64,000 nucleotides of DNA, from positions 62,001-126,000 of the forward strand of contig NZ_FWFX01000013.1 of the NCBI RefSeq assembly GCF_900172335.1, given 5' to 3'. How positions within the stretch are numbered: position 1 is the stretch's first letter; each line of letters begins with the position of its first letter. The DNA is from Roseovarius albus (GTDB lineage Bacteria; Pseudomonadota; Alphaproteobacteria; Rhodobacterales; Rhodobacteraceae). Positions 26,041-36,700 of the stretch are shown in pieces. The notes beneath the pieces were generated by a model that was not told the DNA's origin, did no database searches, and saw only the letters and a list, made by a program, of their open reading frames with translations. A program made the translations under genes and the position numbers.

Positions 26041-26988
26041 TCAATCCCTCGGGACCGCCGCACGGCGCAGACGATCATTGATCGCCAGACCCAACCCAGT
26101 CTCCGGGATCGGAGACACGGCAATCCCCGATGCACGCTTAGCGTCCAACGCGTGCAAATGATGGAACAGATTGACGGCAGCTTCGGTCAGGTCTCCGGCA
26201 GCGGATAGGTTCAGATCGCAGTCCACATCACCAAATCCCAGCAGCAATTCCCCCAGCATCCGTTCAGTGGCATTCAACCGCACTGCTGCGCCGGGTGCGT
26301 AATGCGAGGTCATCTGACCGGGGGCCGTCAACGGTTCACCCTCGGAGTGAAGGCGCAGCGTGCATTGCAACGCCGCTTCAATCACCTCAACGGGCACCCC
26401 GCCCGGGCGCAGCAGAGTTGGTTCATCCCCCAGCCCAATGATCGTGGATTCCAATCCCACTTCGCAGGCACCGCCATCCAGCACCGCCGCGATCCGGCCA
26501 TTCAATCCGGTCACCACATGTTCAACAGTGGTTGGACTAATCCGCCCCGACGGATTGGCCGAGGGCGCAGCAACAGGCCCGTCAAATTCCTCCAACAACG
26601 CCTGCGCCACAGGATGCGCAGGCACCCGGATCGCCAGCGTTGGCAGACCTGCCGACACCAGCGGCGAAATCCCGGCCTCGGGGAGGATTGGCAGGACCAA
26701 AGTCATCGCCCCAGGCCAAAAAGCCGAGGCCAGCACTTCTGCCTCATGAGACCACTGCACATAGTTTTTTGCGACCTCTGCTGACGGCACATGCACGATC
26801 AACGGATTAAATTGCGGGCGCCCCTTGGCCTCAAAGATTTGCGCAACAGCGTGATCATTGCGCGCATCACCGCCCAATCCGTAAACCGTTTCAGTCGGAA
26901 GAGACACCAAGCCACCAGAGCGGAGTATCTCAGTCGCGCGGACATAACCTTGGAAATCGGCCTTCAGGAGTTCGGTCTCAATATGCAT
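26041..26988 (-). CDS. L-threonylcarbamoyladenylate synthase (Sua5/YwlC type)
   Basis: A 315-residue protein that makes threonylcarbamoyl-AMP for t6A37 modification of ANN-decoding tRNAs. The N-terminal YrdC domain (about 10-200) contains SLPTETVYGLG, KGRPQFNPLIVH and a PSANPSGRISPT loop. The remaining 110 residues form the C-terminal Sua5 domain, after the TSHYAPG linker, so it is the long Sua5 form rather than the short TsaC. The ATG at 26988 lacks a strong ribosome site; an in-frame TTG two codons upstream is possible. Convergent with the arylformamidase-like gene. Confidence 0.92.
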   Translation of the reverse strand: MHIETELLKADFQGYVRATEILRSGGLVSLPTETVYGLGGDARNDHAVAQIFEAKGRPQFNPLIVHVPSAEVAKNYVQWSHEAEVLASAFWPGAMTLVLPILPEAGISPLVSAGLPTLAIRVPAHPVAQALLEEFDGPVAAPSANPSGRISPTTVEHVVTGLNGRIAAVLDGGACEVGLESTIIGLGDEPTLLRPGGVPVEVIEAALQCTLRLHSEGEPLTAPGQMTSHYAPGAAVRLNATERMLGELLLGFGDVDCDLNLSAAGDLTEAAVNLFHHLHALDAKRASGIAVSPIPETGLGLAINDRLRRAAVPRD

Positions 26989-27121
26989 TTTCAATTCTGA
27001 CGCGGCGTTTTGGTTGATGGTGCCAAGGGCTGGATTAGTCTAAGGCAAGACTTAAGAGTGCATATAGGTCGCCACTTAGCTTGCCAAGCCTTATGCCAAC
27101 CGTGAACCGCTGGAGAGCCAA

Positions 27122-28840
27122 ATGCCATATCGCGCCCCGATCGAGGATTATACCTTCCTGTTTGATCACGTGGTCGGCCTGAAACAGGTGACCGGGACCG
27201 AGACGTTTTCCGAGGCCAGCCCAGACCTGATCTCCGCCATCTTGTCCGAGGCGGGCAAGATGGCTGAAAACGTGCTGGCCCCGCTGCAGCGCAACGGCGA
27301 TCTGCACCCTGCCCATCTGGAAAACGGTGTGGTTCGCGCCAGCCCCGGCTTTGATGAAGGCTACAAGGCGATTGCCGAAGGTGGCTGGATCTCGATCAGT
27401 GCCAGCCCCGAGTTTGGTGGTATGGGTCTGCCCTTATCCATCACCACAGCCGTGAACGAGATGATGAGCGGGGCCTGCCTCTCCCTGCAGCTTAACCCGC
27501 TGATGTCGCAAGGCCAGATCGAAGCGCTTGATGAACATGCCAGCGACGAAATCAAGGCGCTCTACCTGCCCAAGCTGATCAGCGGCGAATGGTCCGGCAC
27601 GATGAATCTAACCGAGGCACAAGCCGGGTCAGATGTTGGCGCACTGCAAACCAAAGCCACCGATAACGGCGATGGCACCTATGCAATTAACGGGCAAAAG
27701 ATCTTCATCAGTTGGGCCGACAATGATTTCACCGAAAACGTCTGCCATCTGGTGCTGGCGCGCCTGCACGATGGCGCCCCCGGCACCAAGGGTATCAGCC
27801 TATTCATGGTGCCCAAATATATCCCGGATGCCGATGGCAATCCTGGTCCGGCAAACAGCCTGCATGTGGTCAGCCTAGAGCACAAGATGGGTCTTCACGG
27901 CTCACCCACGGCTGTGATGCAATATGACGGTGCAACCGGCTGGCTGGTGGGCGAACATCACGGCGGCATGCGCGCCATGTTCACCATGATGAATAATGCT
28001 CGTCTGGGCGTAGGCGGTCAGGGCATCGGTGGAGCCGAAGGGGCCTACCAACACGCATTAAGCTATGCATTGGAACGTAAACAGGGGAAAACCCCGGTTG
28101 AAGGCGGCACAGGCACCATCGCAGACCATGCCGATGTGCGCCGCATGCTGACCACCATGAAAGCCGAGATATTCGCCGCCCGTGCCATCGCATTATCCTG
28201 CGCAATTGCCATCGACATGCAAAATGCCACTGGATCCAAGGACTGGGCCGCCCGTGCTGCCTTCCTGACCCCAATCGCCAAAGCTTACGGAACGAACGTT
28301 GGCATGAACGTGGCCGAGATGGGTGTGCAGGTCCACGGAGGCATGGGTTTCATCGAAGAAACCGGTGCTGCGCAGTATTATCGCGACGTTCGTGTGACCG
28401 CGATCTACGAGGGCACCAATGGTATTCAGGCGATGGATTTGGTCGCCCGTAAACTGATGGACGATGGCGATGCCGCCAACGCCCTGCTGGATGAGATCGA
28501 AGATTTCGCTGAAGCGGCGCGCGCCAAACTGCCAGAACTGGCCGAGCCAGTCTGGGACGCCTGCGAAACCCTGCGCGAAGCGGTGGACCAGATGGTCGCC
28601 CAATCTGAGCTGAACCAACGCTTTGCCGGTGCGGTGCCATTTCTGCAGGCCTTTGCGCGCGTCATCGGTGGATATGTACATTTGCAGGCTGCAATCGCCG
28701 AGGGTGGGACAGGCCCCCGCAGTAAGCTGGCGAAGTTCTTTATCACCCGCCTCTTGCCTGAACACGCCGCCTTGCTCATACATGCGCTGGCCGGGGCCGA
28801 TGATCTTTACGCATTGTCCACCGACGAATTGGCAATGTAA
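27122..28840 (+). CDS. Acyl-CoA dehydrogenase with C-terminal extension (DmdC-like)
   Basis: A 572-residue FAD-dependent acyl-CoA dehydrogenase, longer than the classic 380-residue form because of the C-terminal domain typical of the DmdC/AidB-like branch. Motifs: MNLTEAQAGSDVG (FAD and substrate contact), VQVHGGMGFIEETGAAQ and the catalytic-Glu segment AIYEGTNGIQAMD. Characterised relatives include DmdC, which oxidises 3-methylmercaptopropionyl-CoA in DMSP demethylation in roseobacters, but the branch also acts on fatty acyl-CoAs. No dmdB or dmdD is adjacent, so I do not assign the symbol. GGAG lies six bases before the ATG. It leads a probable operon with the MBL hydrolase and the DUF6173-like gene. 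Confidence 0.85.
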   Translation: MPYRAPIEDYTFLFDHVVGLKQVTGTETFSEASPDLISAILSEAGKMAENVLAPLQRNGDLHPAHLENGVVRASPGFDEGYKAIAEGGWISISASPEFGGMGLPLSITTAVNEMMSGACLSLQLNPLMSQGQIEALDEHASDEIKALYLPKLISGEWSGTMNLTEAQAGSDVGALQTKATDNGDGTYAINGQKIFISWADNDFTENVCHLVLARLHDGAPGTKGISLFMVPKYIPDADGNPGPANSLHVVSLEHKMGLHGSPTAVMQYDGATGWLVGEHHGGMRAMFTMMNNARLGVGGQGIGGAEGAYQHALSYALERKQGKTPVEGGTGTIADHADVRRMLTTMKAEIFAARAIALSCAIAIDMQNATGSKDWAARAAFLTPIAKAYGTNVGMNVAEMGVQVHGGMGFIEETGAAQYYRDVRVTAIYEGTNGIQAMDLVARKLMDDGDAANALLDEIEDFAEAARAKLPELAEPVWDACETLREAVDQMVAQSELNQRFAGAVPFLQAFARVIGGYVHLQAAIAEGGTGPRSKLAKFFITRLLPEHAALLIHALAGADDLYALSTDELAM

Positions 28841-28849
28841 CAGGCCCGG

Positions 28850-29881
28850 ATGAATATGCTCAAAACCCCATGGGATACGCCCCCCGCACACGGAGAAAGC
28901 CTTCAAGTCTCCGAAGGAGTCCTGTGGATTCGCCTACCGCTGCCAATGGCGCTGGATCATGTTAATGTTTACGCGCTGGATGAAGGTGACAGCTGGACCA
29001 TCGTCGACACCGGCGTGAAGTCGCGCAAATCCATCGCGCTGTGGGAGCAGATCCTGAGCGGCCCGCTCAAGGGCAAACCAATCAAACGCGTGATCCTGAC
29101 CCACCACCACCCTGACCATATCGGTATGGCGGGCTGGTTGATGCAACGGTTCGGGGCAGAACTGGCAATGAGCCGCACCTCGTGGCTGATGGCGCGCATG
29201 CTGATCCTCGACACCGAAGAACGCCCCACAGAACAGGCGGTCACCTTCTGGACCCGGGCAGGCATGGACCCGGCCATCATCAGGGCACGCATCAATGACC
29301 GTCCGTTCAACTTCAGCGATGTCTGCGCGCCTCTTCCAGTCGGCTATACCCGCCTGAAACAAAGCGACACGCTTACCGCAGGTGGTCGCATCTGGGAAGT
29401 TCATATCGGCAATGGTCACGCGCCTGAACACCTGACGCTTTGGAGCCGGGACGATAATCTGGTCATTGCAGGCGATCAAATTATCTCATCGATCAGCCCC
29501 AACATCGGCGTCTACCCGACCGAACCTGAGGCAGACCCGCTCTCGGACTGGTTGGAAAGCTGCGCGCGGCTCGCCAAACTGGCGCGCGAAGATCATCTGG
29601 TGCTCTCCGGGCACAAGCTACCCTTCACCGGTCTGCCCCATCGCATGGATCAACTCAGCGAAAATCACCACGGCGCGCTCAAACGCCTGCGCAAACATCT
29701 AATTGAGCCGCGTATCGCCTCCGACTGTTTCCCTCCACTGTTCAAACGCAAGATCGATGGTGGCACATATGGGCACGCTTTGGTCGAAGCGGTTGCACAT
29801 CTTAATCATCTGCATCAGGCTGGGGAGGTAACCCGTACCGCCCGCGCCGACGGGGCCTGGGTCTGGCAGATGAAGGAGTGA
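28850..29881 (+). CDS. MBL-fold metallo-hydrolase
   Basis: A 343-residue metallo-beta-lactamase-fold hydrolase. The metal motif is HHHPDH (in LTHHHPDHIGM); further ligands are the His in NGHAPEHL, the Asp in IAGDQIIS and the His in LSGHKLPF. No signal peptide, so cytosolic. It starts nine bases after the acyl-CoA dehydrogenase stop and is followed within two bases by the next gene, so co-transcription is likely. The link to a dehydrogenase suggests thioester or lactone hydrolysis in the same pathway, which is inference. Glyoxalase II-like activity is an alternative. Confidence 0.88.
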   Translation: MNMLKTPWDTPPAHGESLQVSEGVLWIRLPLPMALDHVNVYALDEGDSWTIVDTGVKSRKSIALWEQILSGPLKGKPIKRVILTHHHPDHIGMAGWLMQRFGAELAMSRTSWLMARMLILDTEERPTEQAVTFWTRAGMDPAIIRARINDRPFNFSDVCAPLPVGYTRLKQSDTLTAGGRIWEVHIGNGHAPEHLTLWSRDDNLVIAGDQIISSISPNIGVYPTEPEADPLSDWLESCARLAKLAREDHLVLSGHKLPFTGLPHRMDQLSENHHGALKRLRKHLIEPRIASDCFPPLFKRKIDGGTYGHALVEAVAHLNHLHQAGEVTRTARADGAWVWQMKE

Positions 29882-29883
29882 CC

Positions 29884-30333
29884 ATGAACGACGAAATCAA
29901 CACCTCCGCCGAACTGGCCGAAGCTGCAGCTATGCCGCGCTGCCACGAGGTCCATGCCGACCCGGAACGCTGCCCCCCCGAACAGCCCGAGAGCGTCGCG
30001 AAAAAACCAGTCGAGCAAAAAAGCCCCGCGCAGTGGGCTTATGAACGGCTGATCATGTACATCCAGAATTTCGAGAAAACACTAGACAACGAACATGAGG
30101 TCGCCATGGGCTTTACCGGTGGCGACGCCGGCGTCTTGCGGATTGAAGGCATGGGTTATTTCGATCCCGATGTGATCACTTTCTATGGCAGTGACCCTAC
30201 CGGTGCAAAAACCCAGCTTGTTCAACACGTCAGCCAGCTTAGCGTCATGCTGCGCGCCCTTCCCAAGCAGGTTGAACAGTCCGAACCCAACCGCATCGGC
30301 TTCCGCCTAGCGCAGGATCTGGAAAAAGCCTGA
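29884..30333 (+). CDS. DUF6173-like protein
   Basis: A 149-residue conserved protein. The acidic, proline-rich first 45 residues look disordered; the conserved part starts near SPAQWAYERL and includes LRIEGMGYFDPDVITFYG and QLVQHVSQLSVMLRALP. I recognise the pattern as the DUF6173 family of alphaproteobacteria, of unknown function. The ATG at 29884 has AGGAG five bases upstream, the AAGGAG lying within the end of the MBL gene, so it is translationally linked to it. There is no signal peptide or membrane segment. Confidence 0.7.
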   Translation: MNDEINTSAELAEAAAMPRCHEVHADPERCPPEQPESVAKKPVEQKSPAQWAYERLIMYIQNFEKTLDNEHEVAMGFTGGDAGVLRIEGMGYFDPDVITFYGSDPTGAKTQLVQHVSQLSVMLRALPKQVEQSEPNRIGFRLAQDLEKA

Positions 30334-30425
30334 CGCCTCTCGCAGCTTGGGTGGTGACAGGCCATCCAAAATGCAGTATCCAGCCAAAAATTCGAAATTG
30401 CCTTCACTCAGAAAATGGATCCAAC

Positions 30426-30560
30426 ATGTCCGAACATACACATGGTGAAATGAACACCGACGTTCAGGAAAACACTTTCAACGGCTTTGTAAAAGCCACG
30501 ACCTATTCCTGTGTTGCGATCATCTTGTTCCTAATCTTCCTAGCGATTGTCGGCGGCTAA
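30426..30560 (+). CDS. aa3-type cytochrome c oxidase subunit IV
   Basis: A 44-residue single-span membrane protein. A polar His-containing N-terminus (MSEHTHGEMNT) is followed by one transmembrane helix (about residues 24-43) ending IVGG. This matches the short bacterial aa3 oxidase subunit IV seen in Paracoccus and Rhodobacter, which wraps the core subunits and is not essential for catalysis. A longer in-frame start at 30351 adds residues unlike the family. The other oxidase genes are not in the window, as is usual for this subunit. Confidence 0.8.
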   Translation: MSEHTHGEMNTDVQENTFNGFVKATTYSCVAIILFLIFLAIVGG

Positions 30561-30591
30561 TCACGTCATTTAATCTGTTTCAGGGGGCATC

Positions 30592-31206
30592 ATGCGTGGT
30601 GTAGCTTTAGCGCTTTGCGCATTTGTCATGTTGTCCGGTTGTGTCGGCGAATCGATCTGGGCCCCCGATGATGTGGTGGCCAAATCTATCTATCGCCACG
30701 ACGGCCCGCCCAAACTGACCCTCTACACCATGATCAACAACCGCACCGGCAAAGGTGCGCATACATCTTTGATGGTCAACGGTTCGCAGCGGGTTATTTT
30801 TGATCCTGCGGGATCGTTCAAACATGAAACCATTCCGGAACGAAACGACGTGATCTTTGGGGCTACGCCTATGGTGGCCAATGTCTATACCCGCTATCAC
30901 GCGCGCCAGACCTTTCACGTCAAAGTGCAGGAACTGATCGTCACGCCACAGCAGGCTGAAAAGGCGCTCAATATCGTGATGAACTACGGTGCCGTCGCCA
31001 AGGCGCAATGCGCCCACGGCACATCGCGCGTTCTGGCCCAAGTGCTGCCCGGTCAAATTTCGCCGACATGGTACCCGAAACAGTTGGCCGAAGAGTTTGG
31101 CACCATTCCGGGTGTGAAAGAAGCGGAGCTGTTCGAATACGACAGCGACGACAACAGCAAAGTTCTCGAAGCCTGGGATCCCGCGCGGTACAAAGCGCAG
31201 CAGTAA
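30592..31206 (+). CDS. Lipoprotein, possible permuted papain-fold protein
   Basis: A 204-residue predicted lipoprotein: the signal peptide ends in the lipobox LSGC (Cys 17), so it should be anchored in a membrane facing the periplasm. The body has a His early (KGAHTSLMV) and a Cys later (AKAQCAHGTSRVL). This is the order of catalytic residues in circularly permuted NlpC/P60-type (YebB/YiiX-like) papain folds. I infer a permuted amidase or acyltransferase-like domain from these two motifs only. It follows coxIV by 31 bp. No firm function can be given. Confidence 0.6.
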   Translation: MRGVALALCAFVMLSGCVGESIWAPDDVVAKSIYRHDGPPKLTLYTMINNRTGKGAHTSLMVNGSQRVIFDPAGSFKHETIPERNDVIFGATPMVANVYTRYHARQTFHVKVQELIVTPQQAEKALNIVMNYGAVAKAQCAHGTSRVLAQVLPGQISPTWYPKQLAEEFGTIPGVKEAELFEYDSDDNSKVLEAWDPARYKAQQ

Positions 31207-31329
31207 ATTAATTTGACTGCTGCAAGTATTACGTAAGCCGCACGAGTCCCAATTTTGGGGGCGAATACTAGTTTGCAAAGCGCCTATATTAGATTTTCGG
31301 AAAATTTCATATTTTAGTTAGGTGTACGC

Positions 31330-31839
31330 TTGATAAACCCGAAAGTTGTCGATTTATTCGAGTGCTTTCAAACAACAATTGTTGGAGTTGTTGGCTTCTT
31401 TGGAATCATATGTACGCTACATATCAATGCCAAACATTCGCAAGCAGAGCATAAGCGGCAACTTGACACAAAGCGAATGCCTCTAAGACGGATTTTGGCC
31501 GCAGAGTTCCGAACTTATTCGGACACCTTACGAAGCAATCTTAAAATTCCGCGTCCTGATGAAGAACAGTACTCCATTGGAAGGATACGAAGGCTGTTAT
31601 CTGAAAACCTAACATCAGATTTAGACCTTTTAGAATAGGGCGAAGTTGATGCCGTGGTTAACGCGTTGCTAAGTCTAGATGGCTGGAAACACTTTATGAA
31701 AAACATATCCATTCAATCAAACGAAACTCGTTTCATTTTCCCGGCAACCGCTTGGGAAGAATTTTGCTTTGCTTCAGGAACCACAGCCGATGCGCTGGAT
31801 CTCGGCATTCGAATATTAGAAACATCTGGTGAGGCATAG
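31330..31839 (+). pseudogene. Hypothetical membrane-anchored protein interrupted by an in-frame TAG
   Basis: One reading frame runs from the start at 31330 to TAA/TAG-type closure at 31839 but contains TAG at 31636-31638. The first part (102 residues) has a membrane helix (about 15-33), then a basic cytoplasmic segment. The part after the stop continues smoothly with GEVDAVVNALLSLDGW in the same frame. The codon would need only TTG or another one-base neighbour to restore LLE-x-GEVD. Base composition is AT-richer than the flanks. It is either a recent pseudogene, a sequencing error or a read-through site. No family is recognised. Confidence 0.65.
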
Positions 31840-32022
31840 GTTTTGAGTGTCAAGTTATCGACGCCGGTGACCTGATGTGCACAATTAAGGTGAATTCGCC
31901 CTGACCGAAAATTTTACTCTAGAATATGCCTAACGGACTCAACCTTCCAAAAAACTAGCACTCTCATCCTTAGTTCAAGTTTCGTTTCCTCAATCTATTA
32001 ACTTTTTCCCGCACTCCATATC

Positions 32023-33117
32023 TTGCGGGGCCAAAGCACCATCAATACTGTCGATACATCTTTGGCCCTTGAACGACATGGAGATGAATTGGCGCAAGAA
32101 GAACAACACAAGCGCAGCTACACGCCGTCTGCCACAACACCTGGATCTGAACCTTCACGTGTTTTCCATATCGTTTTGCTTAAAGGGTTTGCGTCGCTGT
32201 CCCTGCATTCTGCACTTGACACACTTCAAAACGCTAACCTTGTTGCAGGCAAACAAATCTACGACTGGTGCTTTTGCGGCCTGACCGAGGCCCCGGTCAT
32301 TTCAAGCATCGGCCACGAAACTCATGTCGACACCAGCATCAAGGAGATAAGCACAGCAACCGACATCGTGATTGTGGCTGGCGAAGGCGTGTTTGATCTA
32401 GAGCTTGGTCCCCTCAAGGTCTGGCTAAGCCGTTTGGCACGCGGAGACGTGCGTGTCGCAGGGTTGGGATCAGGAGCGATCGTCATGGCCAGCGCCGGGC
32501 TGCTCAATGATGTGCCTGCTGCTGTGAATGCTTGGTACCATAGTGGGTTTGAAGAGCTTTTCCCAACACTTGAGCTCAGCCGCCGCACGCATGTTTCTGA
32601 GGGCTTGCGCTGTTCCAGCGCCGGCGGGGTGTCCGGTATCGACCTGTTTTTGGATTTCATCGCACTAGACCATGGAGAACGATTTTCTGATCTCGTCGCA
32701 GAATCGATGTGCTACACACCTTTGCGTCAGGTACAGAAATCGGTCGACATAACAATACCGAACAGCCTGACTGTCGCACACCCTATTGTATCAAAGGTCA
32801 TCGCAGAAATGGAGCGCACGATAGATGAGCCTGTTTCCCCTGCCCGTTTAGCTGAAAACGTCAACATGTCGACACGCCAACTTGAAAGACTTTTCAACAA
32901 GTATTTGGGCACGTCGCCAAAACGACATTACACGCGCTTGAGGCTACGCGAAGCTTATCGGCTTTTGGTGCAATCTCATCTTCCGGTCATTGAAATCGCA
33001 CTCTCAACGGGCTTCACATCAACAAGCCATTTCTCCAAATGTTTCCGCGCCGAATTTGGCAGTTCCCCCTATGAACTCCGGGGAAAAAAGCGAAACAGCG
33101 AAAGCGGTTCGAATTAG
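32023..33117 (+). CDS. GlxA-family (DJ-1/PfpI plus AraC) transcriptional regulator
   Basis: A 364-residue regulator with the same architecture as the one at 19097-20011: a DJ-1/PfpI-like domain (about 45-220; FHIVLLKGFASLSLHSALD) and a C-terminal AraC helix-turn-helix (about 260-355; VSPARLAENVNMSTRQLER and LPVIEIALSTGFTSTSHFSK). A 45-residue polar N-terminal tail precedes the first strand. No ATG is available near the start, so a TTG at 32023 is used provisionally. No obvious partner gene adjoins it: the upstream gene is broken and the downstream gene is convergent. The target is unknown. Confidence 0.8.
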   Translation: MRGQSTINTVDTSLALERHGDELAQEEQHKRSYTPSATTPGSEPSRVFHIVLLKGFASLSLHSALDTLQNANLVAGKQIYDWCFCGLTEAPVISSIGHETHVDTSIKEISTATDIVIVAGEGVFDLELGPLKVWLSRLARGDVRVAGLGSGAIVMASAGLLNDVPAAVNAWYHSGFEELFPTLELSRRTHVSEGLRCSSAGGVSGIDLFLDFIALDHGERFSDLVAESMCYTPLRQVQKSVDITIPNSLTVAHPIVSKVIAEMERTIDEPVSPARLAENVNMSTRQLERLFNKYLGTSPKRHYTRLRLREAYRLLVQSHLPVIEIALSTGFTSTSHFSKCFRAEFGSSPYELRGKKRNSESGSN

Positions 33118-33252
33118 TTGTTTCGAAGCAGTTTGCTGCATGAATATCAAACGTTCATTCTTTCGAGATGAAAGACATCCGATGTACCGGCAGCGGTGAT
33201 CTCGTTTGGTGTTTTTCTGGCTGCAATTGGAGTTCTTGCTCTCCAAGAGCGA

Positions 33253-33687
33253 CTAAGGCACCACGGTACAAGGAACCGGCGCGGATTGGACCAGTGAGTT
33301 GGCGACCGAGCCAAAGACCCGGGCACTCAATCCGTCTTGGCTGCTGCGGGCAATGACCAACTGATCAGCTTCAGTCTCCTTGGCAATTTCGCTCAAGATA
33401 TCGGCGATCTTGCCATAGCGGATCTCGGATGAAATGCTGATGCCCTTCCCTGACACCTCTTCCATCACAGGATCGATCACCGCCTTTTTGGCACGGCTGA
33501 TTTCTTTTTGGCGGCGCTTGTGTCGCTCATCTAACTCGCTCGGTGTCAAAAACGAATACGGTGCCCATTCCAGAACATGAGCCACCACCACTGACCCGCC
33601 CAGAGTTTCTGCGCGATTGACCGCAAAATTAAGCGCACGTTTCGCCGACACACTTCCGTCATATCCAACAACAAATTTAACTGACAT
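33253..33687 (-). CDS. Universal stress protein (UspA family)
   Basis: A 144-residue single UspA domain. The N-terminus FVVGYDGSVSAKRAL carries the nucleotide-contacting Asp and Ser. The C-terminal ARSSQDGLSARVFGSVANSLVQ holds a variant of the G-2x-G-9x-G-S ATP loop, with the first glycine replaced (ARSSQDG), followed by APVPCTVV. It is likely an ATP- or AMP-binding stress protein. It is monocistronic and convergent with the GlxA-type regulator. Confidence 0.9.
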   Translation of the reverse strand: MSVKFVVGYDGSVSAKRALNFAVNRAETLGGSVVVAHVLEWAPYSFLTPSELDERHKRRQKEISRAKKAVIDPVMEEVSGKGISISSEIRYGKIADILSEIAKETEADQLVIARSSQDGLSARVFGSVANSLVQSAPVPCTVVP

Positions 33688-33799
33688 GTCTCTCCCCGGT
33701 TACAAATACATTCAACGATAACACATTACATCCAGAATTTCGCCAACCCTTTGAGTTCAATCAGATACCTGGTCCAGTTTTCGTGAAAAAAGGCGCAAC

Positions 33800-36700
33800 T
33801 CACATCGCACCCCACCCACCCCCGCCTGGGGTTTCCATACCGAACACGCTATCCTCTGGCAGCTCGATCTCATCATTGCCCGCCATTTCGCGCATTTCAC
33901 CACCCGGCAGTTCGGCCCAATTACGGCCAACCTTTCCAGGCGCACCACCATCAACTCCAAACGGCGGAATGATCCGGTGATTACTCAGCGTCGTCACCGT
34001 CACCGGCGACAGGAATCGCATTCGGCGGATTACACCATGGCCGCCGCGCCATTCACCAGCACCGCCTGATCCATCGCGCACACCAAAATCCTCCAGCCGC
34101 ACGGGGAAGCGTTTTTCCAGCACCTCCGGGTCTGTCATGCGGGTGTTGGTCATGTGGCTTTGCACCGCGTCACAGCCATTGAAACCCGGTCCGGCACCGG
34201 TTCCCCCGGCGATGGTTTCATAGTTCTGGAACTCGTCATTGCCCCAGACAAAGTTGTTCATCGTCGCTTGTGATCCGGCAATCACCCCCAACGCGCCGTA
34301 AAGCGCGTTACAAGTGGCCTGCGACACCTCGGTATTGCCCGAAATCACCGCCGCTGGATAGACCGGGTTAAGCATTGACCCTTCCGGGATGATGATCTTG
34401 AGCGGCTTCAAGCACCCCTCATTGAGCGGAATATCCGCCCCCACCATCGTCCGGAAGACATAGAGCACCACCGCCCCACAGATCGATTTCGGCGCGTTAT
34501 AATTCCCGGTGTGCTGTGCACTTGTGCCAGTGAAATCAATCACTGCCTCGCGCGCCTCGCGGTCCACAGTGACCTTCACTTCGATCACCGCACCGTGGTC
34601 CATATGATAGGTGTATTCGCCTTCTTTCATCCGGTCGATCACCCGGCGCACCGATTCCTCGGCGTTGTCCTGCACATGTCCCATGTAGGCGCGCACCACA
34701 TCAAGGCTGAAGTTATCAACCACCTTCAGCAATTCCTGCCTCCCGGTCTCATTCGCGGCGACCTGTGCCTTCAGGTCTGCCATGTTCTGCGGGATGTTGC
34801 GGCAGGGGTATTTGCATGACGCCAGCACCGCCTCGGCCTCTGCTTCCAGCAAGGTGCCCTGATCCACCAGCTTGACGTTGTCGATCAGCACACCCTCTTC
34901 GTCGATATGCGTGCTGTCAGGTGGCGCGCTACCCGGTGTCCGCCCGCCAATATCGGCATGGTGCCCGCGCGACCCAAGCCAAAATTCCGGCTTGCCTTCG
35001 ACAAACACCGGCGTGATCACCGTCACATCCGGCAGGTGGGTGCCGCCGTTATAGGGCGAATTGAGCATAAACGCATCACCCGGCTGCACATCCGGGTTCA
35101 GCCGCATCACCGTGCGCACACTGTCGGACATAGAACCCAGATGCACGGGCACGTGCGGCGCATTCGCCACCAGATCGCCCGCCGCATCAAAGATCGCGCA
35201 AGAGAAATCAAACCGCTCCTTGATGTTCACCGACCACGAAGTATTGGCCAACGTCACCCCCATCTGGTCGGCGACCGACATAAACAGATTGTTGAACACC
35301 TCCAGCAACACCGGGTCAGCCTGCGTTCCTGCGGCCTGCTCACGGGCCTTCGCCGTGACCCGCTCCAAAATCAGGTTCCCCATTTGATCAACCGAGGCCG
35401 CCCATCCTGGTTCAATCACATTGGTCCCAGTGGATTCCGTGATCACTGCAGGCCCTTGAACCGTCATCAGTGGGTCTAAGTTATCCCGCTCATAAAGCGC
35501 CACATCTTGCACGCCACCTTCGACATGCATCTGAATCTGCGCCTTTGCCGCCCCATCACCATTCGGCAACGCTGGCTGCGGCGCTTGACCGGTCTGGCCG
35601 ATGGCTTCAACACTCAGCATCTCGAACAAGATCGCCCGCTCTGGTGAGTGGAAACCAAAGCGCTGTTGGTGCACCGCCTCGAAATCAGTCTGCATTTGGC
35701 CTGCCGTGCTAAACGGTACCTCCAGCGCCTGATGTGAGCCATCATAGCGTAGATGCGCCCGCCGTTCGATTCGGATATCAGCCACACCCTGATCAGCCAC
35801 TTCCTTTTTTGCAGCCTCTGCGATCTTGGCCAAGGCAGCCTCGGCCTGTGCAACATGCTCCAACGGCGCATCCATCTGCACCTCGCGCAGCGCCCGGATC
35901 TCGGCCAGCCCCATACCATAAGCGCTCAGCACCCCGGCATGTGGGTGGATCAATACCTTACGCATCGCCAAAGCATCGGCCACCAGACAAGCATGCTGCC
36001 CGCCTGCACCGCCAAAGCATTGCAACGTGTAACCCGTCACATCATGGCCCCGCTGCACGCTAATCTTCTTAATCGCATTGGCCATGTTATCCACGGCAAT
36101 CCGCAAAAACCCTTCGGCCATATCCTCGGGCGATCGTGTCGCCTCGCCGGTTTCCTTAGCAACCTGTGCCGCCAAAGCCGCGAACTTCTCGCGCACCACA
36201 TCCGCGTCCAGCGGTTCATTGCCCTCAAGCCCGAACACATGCGGAAAATGCGCCGGGTTCAATTTGCCCAGCATCACGTTGCAATCGGTCACGGTCAACG
36301 GCCCACCGCGACGATAGCAGGCAGGCCCCGGATCAGCACCCGCACTTTCCGGCCCCACCTGAAACCGCCCATCGCGGAACGTACAGATCGAGCCACCCCC
36401 AGCCGCCACTGTGTGAATATCCATCATCGGCGCACGCATCCGCACACCCGCCACCTCGGTCTCGAAACTGCGCTCATACTCGCCGGCATAGTGGCTCACG
36501 TCGGTTGAGGTGCCCCCCATATCAAAGCCAATCAACCGGTCATGGCCCGCGACCTCACCGGTTTTGACCATGCCGACGATCCCTCCCGCCGGACCGGACA
36601 GAATCGCGTCTTTGCCTTGAAACAGACCCGCATCGGTCAGCCCGCCATTGGATTGCATGAACAACAGCGCCTCGCAGGCCCGCCCCACATCCAGCGCTCC

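Noticed and set aside
34907..36567. Several plus-strand frames over the hydantoinase gene
   Set aside because: Antisense shadows with Arg/His-rich composition; the minus frame carries conserved family motifs throughout.
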